From Psychrobacillus vulpis (GTDB lineage: Bacteria > Bacillota > Bacilli > Bacillales_A > Planococcaceae), in contig NZ_VDGI01000002.1 of NCBI RefSeq assembly GCF_006861825.1, positions 190,716 through 254,715 on the forward strand: DNA of 64,000 bases. Direction: 5' to 3'. Below, piece after piece: positions 61,777 through 64,000 of this stretch. The notes under the pieces were generated by a model. That model saw only the letters and a program-made list of their open reading frames with translations, was not told the origin of the DNA and ran no database searches. Every line of letters begins with the position of its first letter. Position 1 is the stretch's first letter. Position numbers and translations under genes: made by a program.

Positions 61777-63069
61777 TTATATTTTGGGAAGCTTTAATCG
61801 ATATATGGAACGAGGCCTACCGCTTAAATGAGGTTGTTCTTCTCCAATTATTTCAAGATAACCACCGTCAGCAAACTTCTTCAATATACGCTCAGCTGCA
61901 CGTTTACCAATGCCGAAATAATCTGAAATATCACTAGATGTGAAGCGATTAACAGGTCGAGTTTTATAAAATTGAAACATTTTGTTGAGATTAGTTACGC
62001 TTATTCCAAGTTCCTTTGAAATTTTAATAAACTCCTTATTTTCACTTTTTAAAAGGGAACTATTCTTTTGATTGTTAAAGGGAGAAGTGACAATTTGTTC
62101 TTCCGTAACGACGTGTAGCGTATTGTCCATTGGATTTTTTTCTGAATAAGATAGCGCGATATTTGCATTTTTTTCTGCTTCAACAATCGTCATACCATAA
62201 CCGAAACCAATGCTCACAGTCGATTCTAAAGTAAATAAAGATAGGAAGTACTGATCCAGAAGTTCTTTATTTTCCAGTAAATACTCGATTCCACTGCGTG
62301 TTCCATAAATATAAAAAAGCTGTGGACTTACTTTTTTGACTGAGCAATTGATAGTCTTGGCTATGTTATGTAGTTCTGTAGTGAAATTTTCTTTATTATT
62401 TTTAGAATGAAATGCGAAAGCACCTACTGCAATTTGTGATTTTTTTGCTCGATTGAGAATTCCTAAATTACGTGCTTCAATGAGTGAATCGACAATGTTT
62501 TTTTTAGGTTCCATTAATCGTAAACATGGAATATTTAGCGCGACAAGCCTATCATAAACGGCGTGAATACTCGTAACAACGTAGGAAATCTGTTTAGTTT
62601 CCCAAAGCTTGATATGTTTGTTGATAACGTCCTCTATTTGGAATACTTTGTCCGTTTCTTCTTTTAACCAAGGGTAATCTTGAATGAAAGAAGATGCTAA
62701 TTCAATATTCAGTTGTTTGACAACCTCTTGCAAAAACGTACGATCAGTCAGGTCAATTGATAGCTTGTTGTAGTCTATTTTTAGATGGTTTGTAATATAA
62801 AGAAGAGTAAGCGCTACACTTAACTCATTATCCGGTATATAAAGGGCTGGTTTATTTAATTTTGCTAACTCTTTTTTCGCATAGTAAAAAGGAAGTTCAC
62901 CTGAGAAAAGTATGACATCGCATTGTTTCGCTTCATGGAGAAGTGTTCTTGCTTCTTCTGGTGTTTGGTACATAATTAAGGACACTTCTATATTTTCTAA
63001 ATTATCCTCCAATGCTTGTACCTGTTGTAATGTCTCCTCTGAACCAATCAATGCAATTCGTATTGCCAT
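61777..63069 (-). CDS. transcriptional regulator with sensor, degenerate GGDEF-like and winged-helix parts
   Basis: A 430-residue protein. Residues about 1-180 look like a two-lobed sensor (IRIALIGSEETLQQVQAL; CDVILFSGELPFYYA) of the PrpR-N type. Residues about 215-310 carry SIGFGYGMTIVEAEKNANIA, which reads like the end of a GGDEF/nucleotide-cyclase-like domain; the GGDEF signature itself is missing, so cyclase activity is unlikely. The C-terminal 75 residues form a winged helix (TSSDISDYFGIGKRAAERIL, then a wing with LEIIGEEQPHLSGRPRSIYR). It probably senses the substrate of the adjacent YfcC-amidohydrolase-racemase operon and controls it. No usual regulator family name fits all three parts. 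Confidence 0.75.
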   Translation of the reverse strand: MAIRIALIGSEETLQQVQALEDNLENIEVSLIMYQTPEEARTLLHEAKQCDVILFSGELPFYYAKKELAKLNKPALYIPDNELSVALTLLYITNHLKIDYNKLSIDLTDRTFLQEVVKQLNIELASSFIQDYPWLKEETDKVFQIEDVINKHIKLWETKQISYVVTSIHAVYDRLVALNIPCLRLMEPKKNIVDSLIEARNLGILNRAKKSQIAVGAFAFHSKNNKENFTTELHNIAKTINCSVKKVSPQLFYIYGTRSGIEYLLENKELLDQYFLSLFTLESTVSIGFGYGMTIVEAEKNANIALSYSEKNPMDNTLHVVTEEQIVTSPFNNQKNSSLLKSENKEFIKISKELGISVTNLNKMFQFYKTRPVNRFTSSDISDYFGIGKRAAERILKKFADGGYLEIIGEEQPHLSGRPRSIYRLKLPKI

Positions 63070-63143
63070 TCACAGCACCTACTTTTCTAGTATTAAATCT
63101 TATTCTAATTATAGTATATACCACTTGGTTTATTTCAGTTGTA

Positions 63144-63166
63144 TTTCTGGTGCCAGGCACCAGAAA
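63144..63166. repeat. dispersed palindrome, copy 13
   Basis: TTTCTGGTGCC-A-GGCACCAGAAA, perfect 11-bp arms with CTGGTGCC core; arm tips differ from the main type. Confidence 0.85.
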
Positions 63167-63263
63167 CATTACTGCAATAATATTGGCATTATTTTCAATT
63201 TGAAAATGAAGAGGATTGCATAATTATTAATTTGGATTTATATATATGTTGAATGTTACTTGA

Positions 63264-64000
<737 letters not shown>

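Overview
The window is chromosomal DNA from a low-GC, Gram-positive, spore-forming member of the Bacillales. The best guess is the Planococcaceae/Caryophanaceae group (Psychrobacillus, Lysinibacillus, Solibacillus or Sporosarcina relatives). The basis is AT-rich sequence, strong AGGAGG-type ribosome binding sites with frequent TTG and GTG starts, a ComK homologue, a LytH-type sporulation peptidase, SbsC-like wall-binding helical domains and a type VIIb secretion system. The species cannot be fixed from the sequence alone. No rRNA, tRNA, CRISPR array, transposase or prophage was seen.

Layout. (1) 0-19 kb: small hypothetical genes, a short sigma-70-like factor divergent from comK, a zinc-ribbon membrane protein, then a secreted nucleic-acid-degrading pair (wall-associated 5'-nucleotidase and a 1591-residue protein carrying two nuclease domains). 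These are followed by a YdjM-type membrane hydrolase, an SDR protein, an alpha/beta hydrolase, a second secreted protein with the SbsC-like helical module, and a TetR regulator paired with a beta-lactamase-fold hydrolase through matching operators. (2) 19-35 kb: a CaiB-type CoA transferase, a Tat-dependent GMC oxidoreductase operon that carries its own tatA and tatC, a 2-Cys peroxiredoxin and thioredoxin-like protein, several housekeeping genes (deaminase, glutamine amidotransferase-like hydrolase, LytH, Dph6-like, YuiD-like), and an acyl-CoA module (acyl-CoA dehydrogenase, frameshifted acyl-CoA ligase, NPD-type flavoprotein, 3-hydroxyacyl-CoA dehydrogenase). (3) 35-51 kb: a complete type VIIb secretion locus (EsxA, YukD/EsaB, EssB, EssC, EsaA, EssA). 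It runs directly into an LXG toxin cassette: two small helical partners, an LXG protein with a glycine-rich membrane-type C-terminus, three tandem six-helix membrane paralogues that look like immunity proteins, and two paralogous small proteins of DUF5085/GyrI-like appearance. (4) 51-64 kb: an IclR-controlled operon for arginine-like compounds (two amidinotransferase-superfamily enzymes, an APC permease, a RocB-like M20 protein), and an oppositely oriented operon with a YfcC-type transporter, an M20 amidohydrolase and an enolase-superfamily enzyme, next to a regulator with a degenerate GGDEF-like domain. The start of an NADP-type glutamate dehydrogenase gene is cut by the window end.

A dispersed 27-bp palindrome with core GGTGCC(A/T)GGCACC recurs at least 13 times, always between genes. 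The most striking system is the type VII locus with its pore-former-like LXG protein and triplicated membrane genes. The two catabolic modules at 53-62 kb are the best candidates for undescribed pathways.
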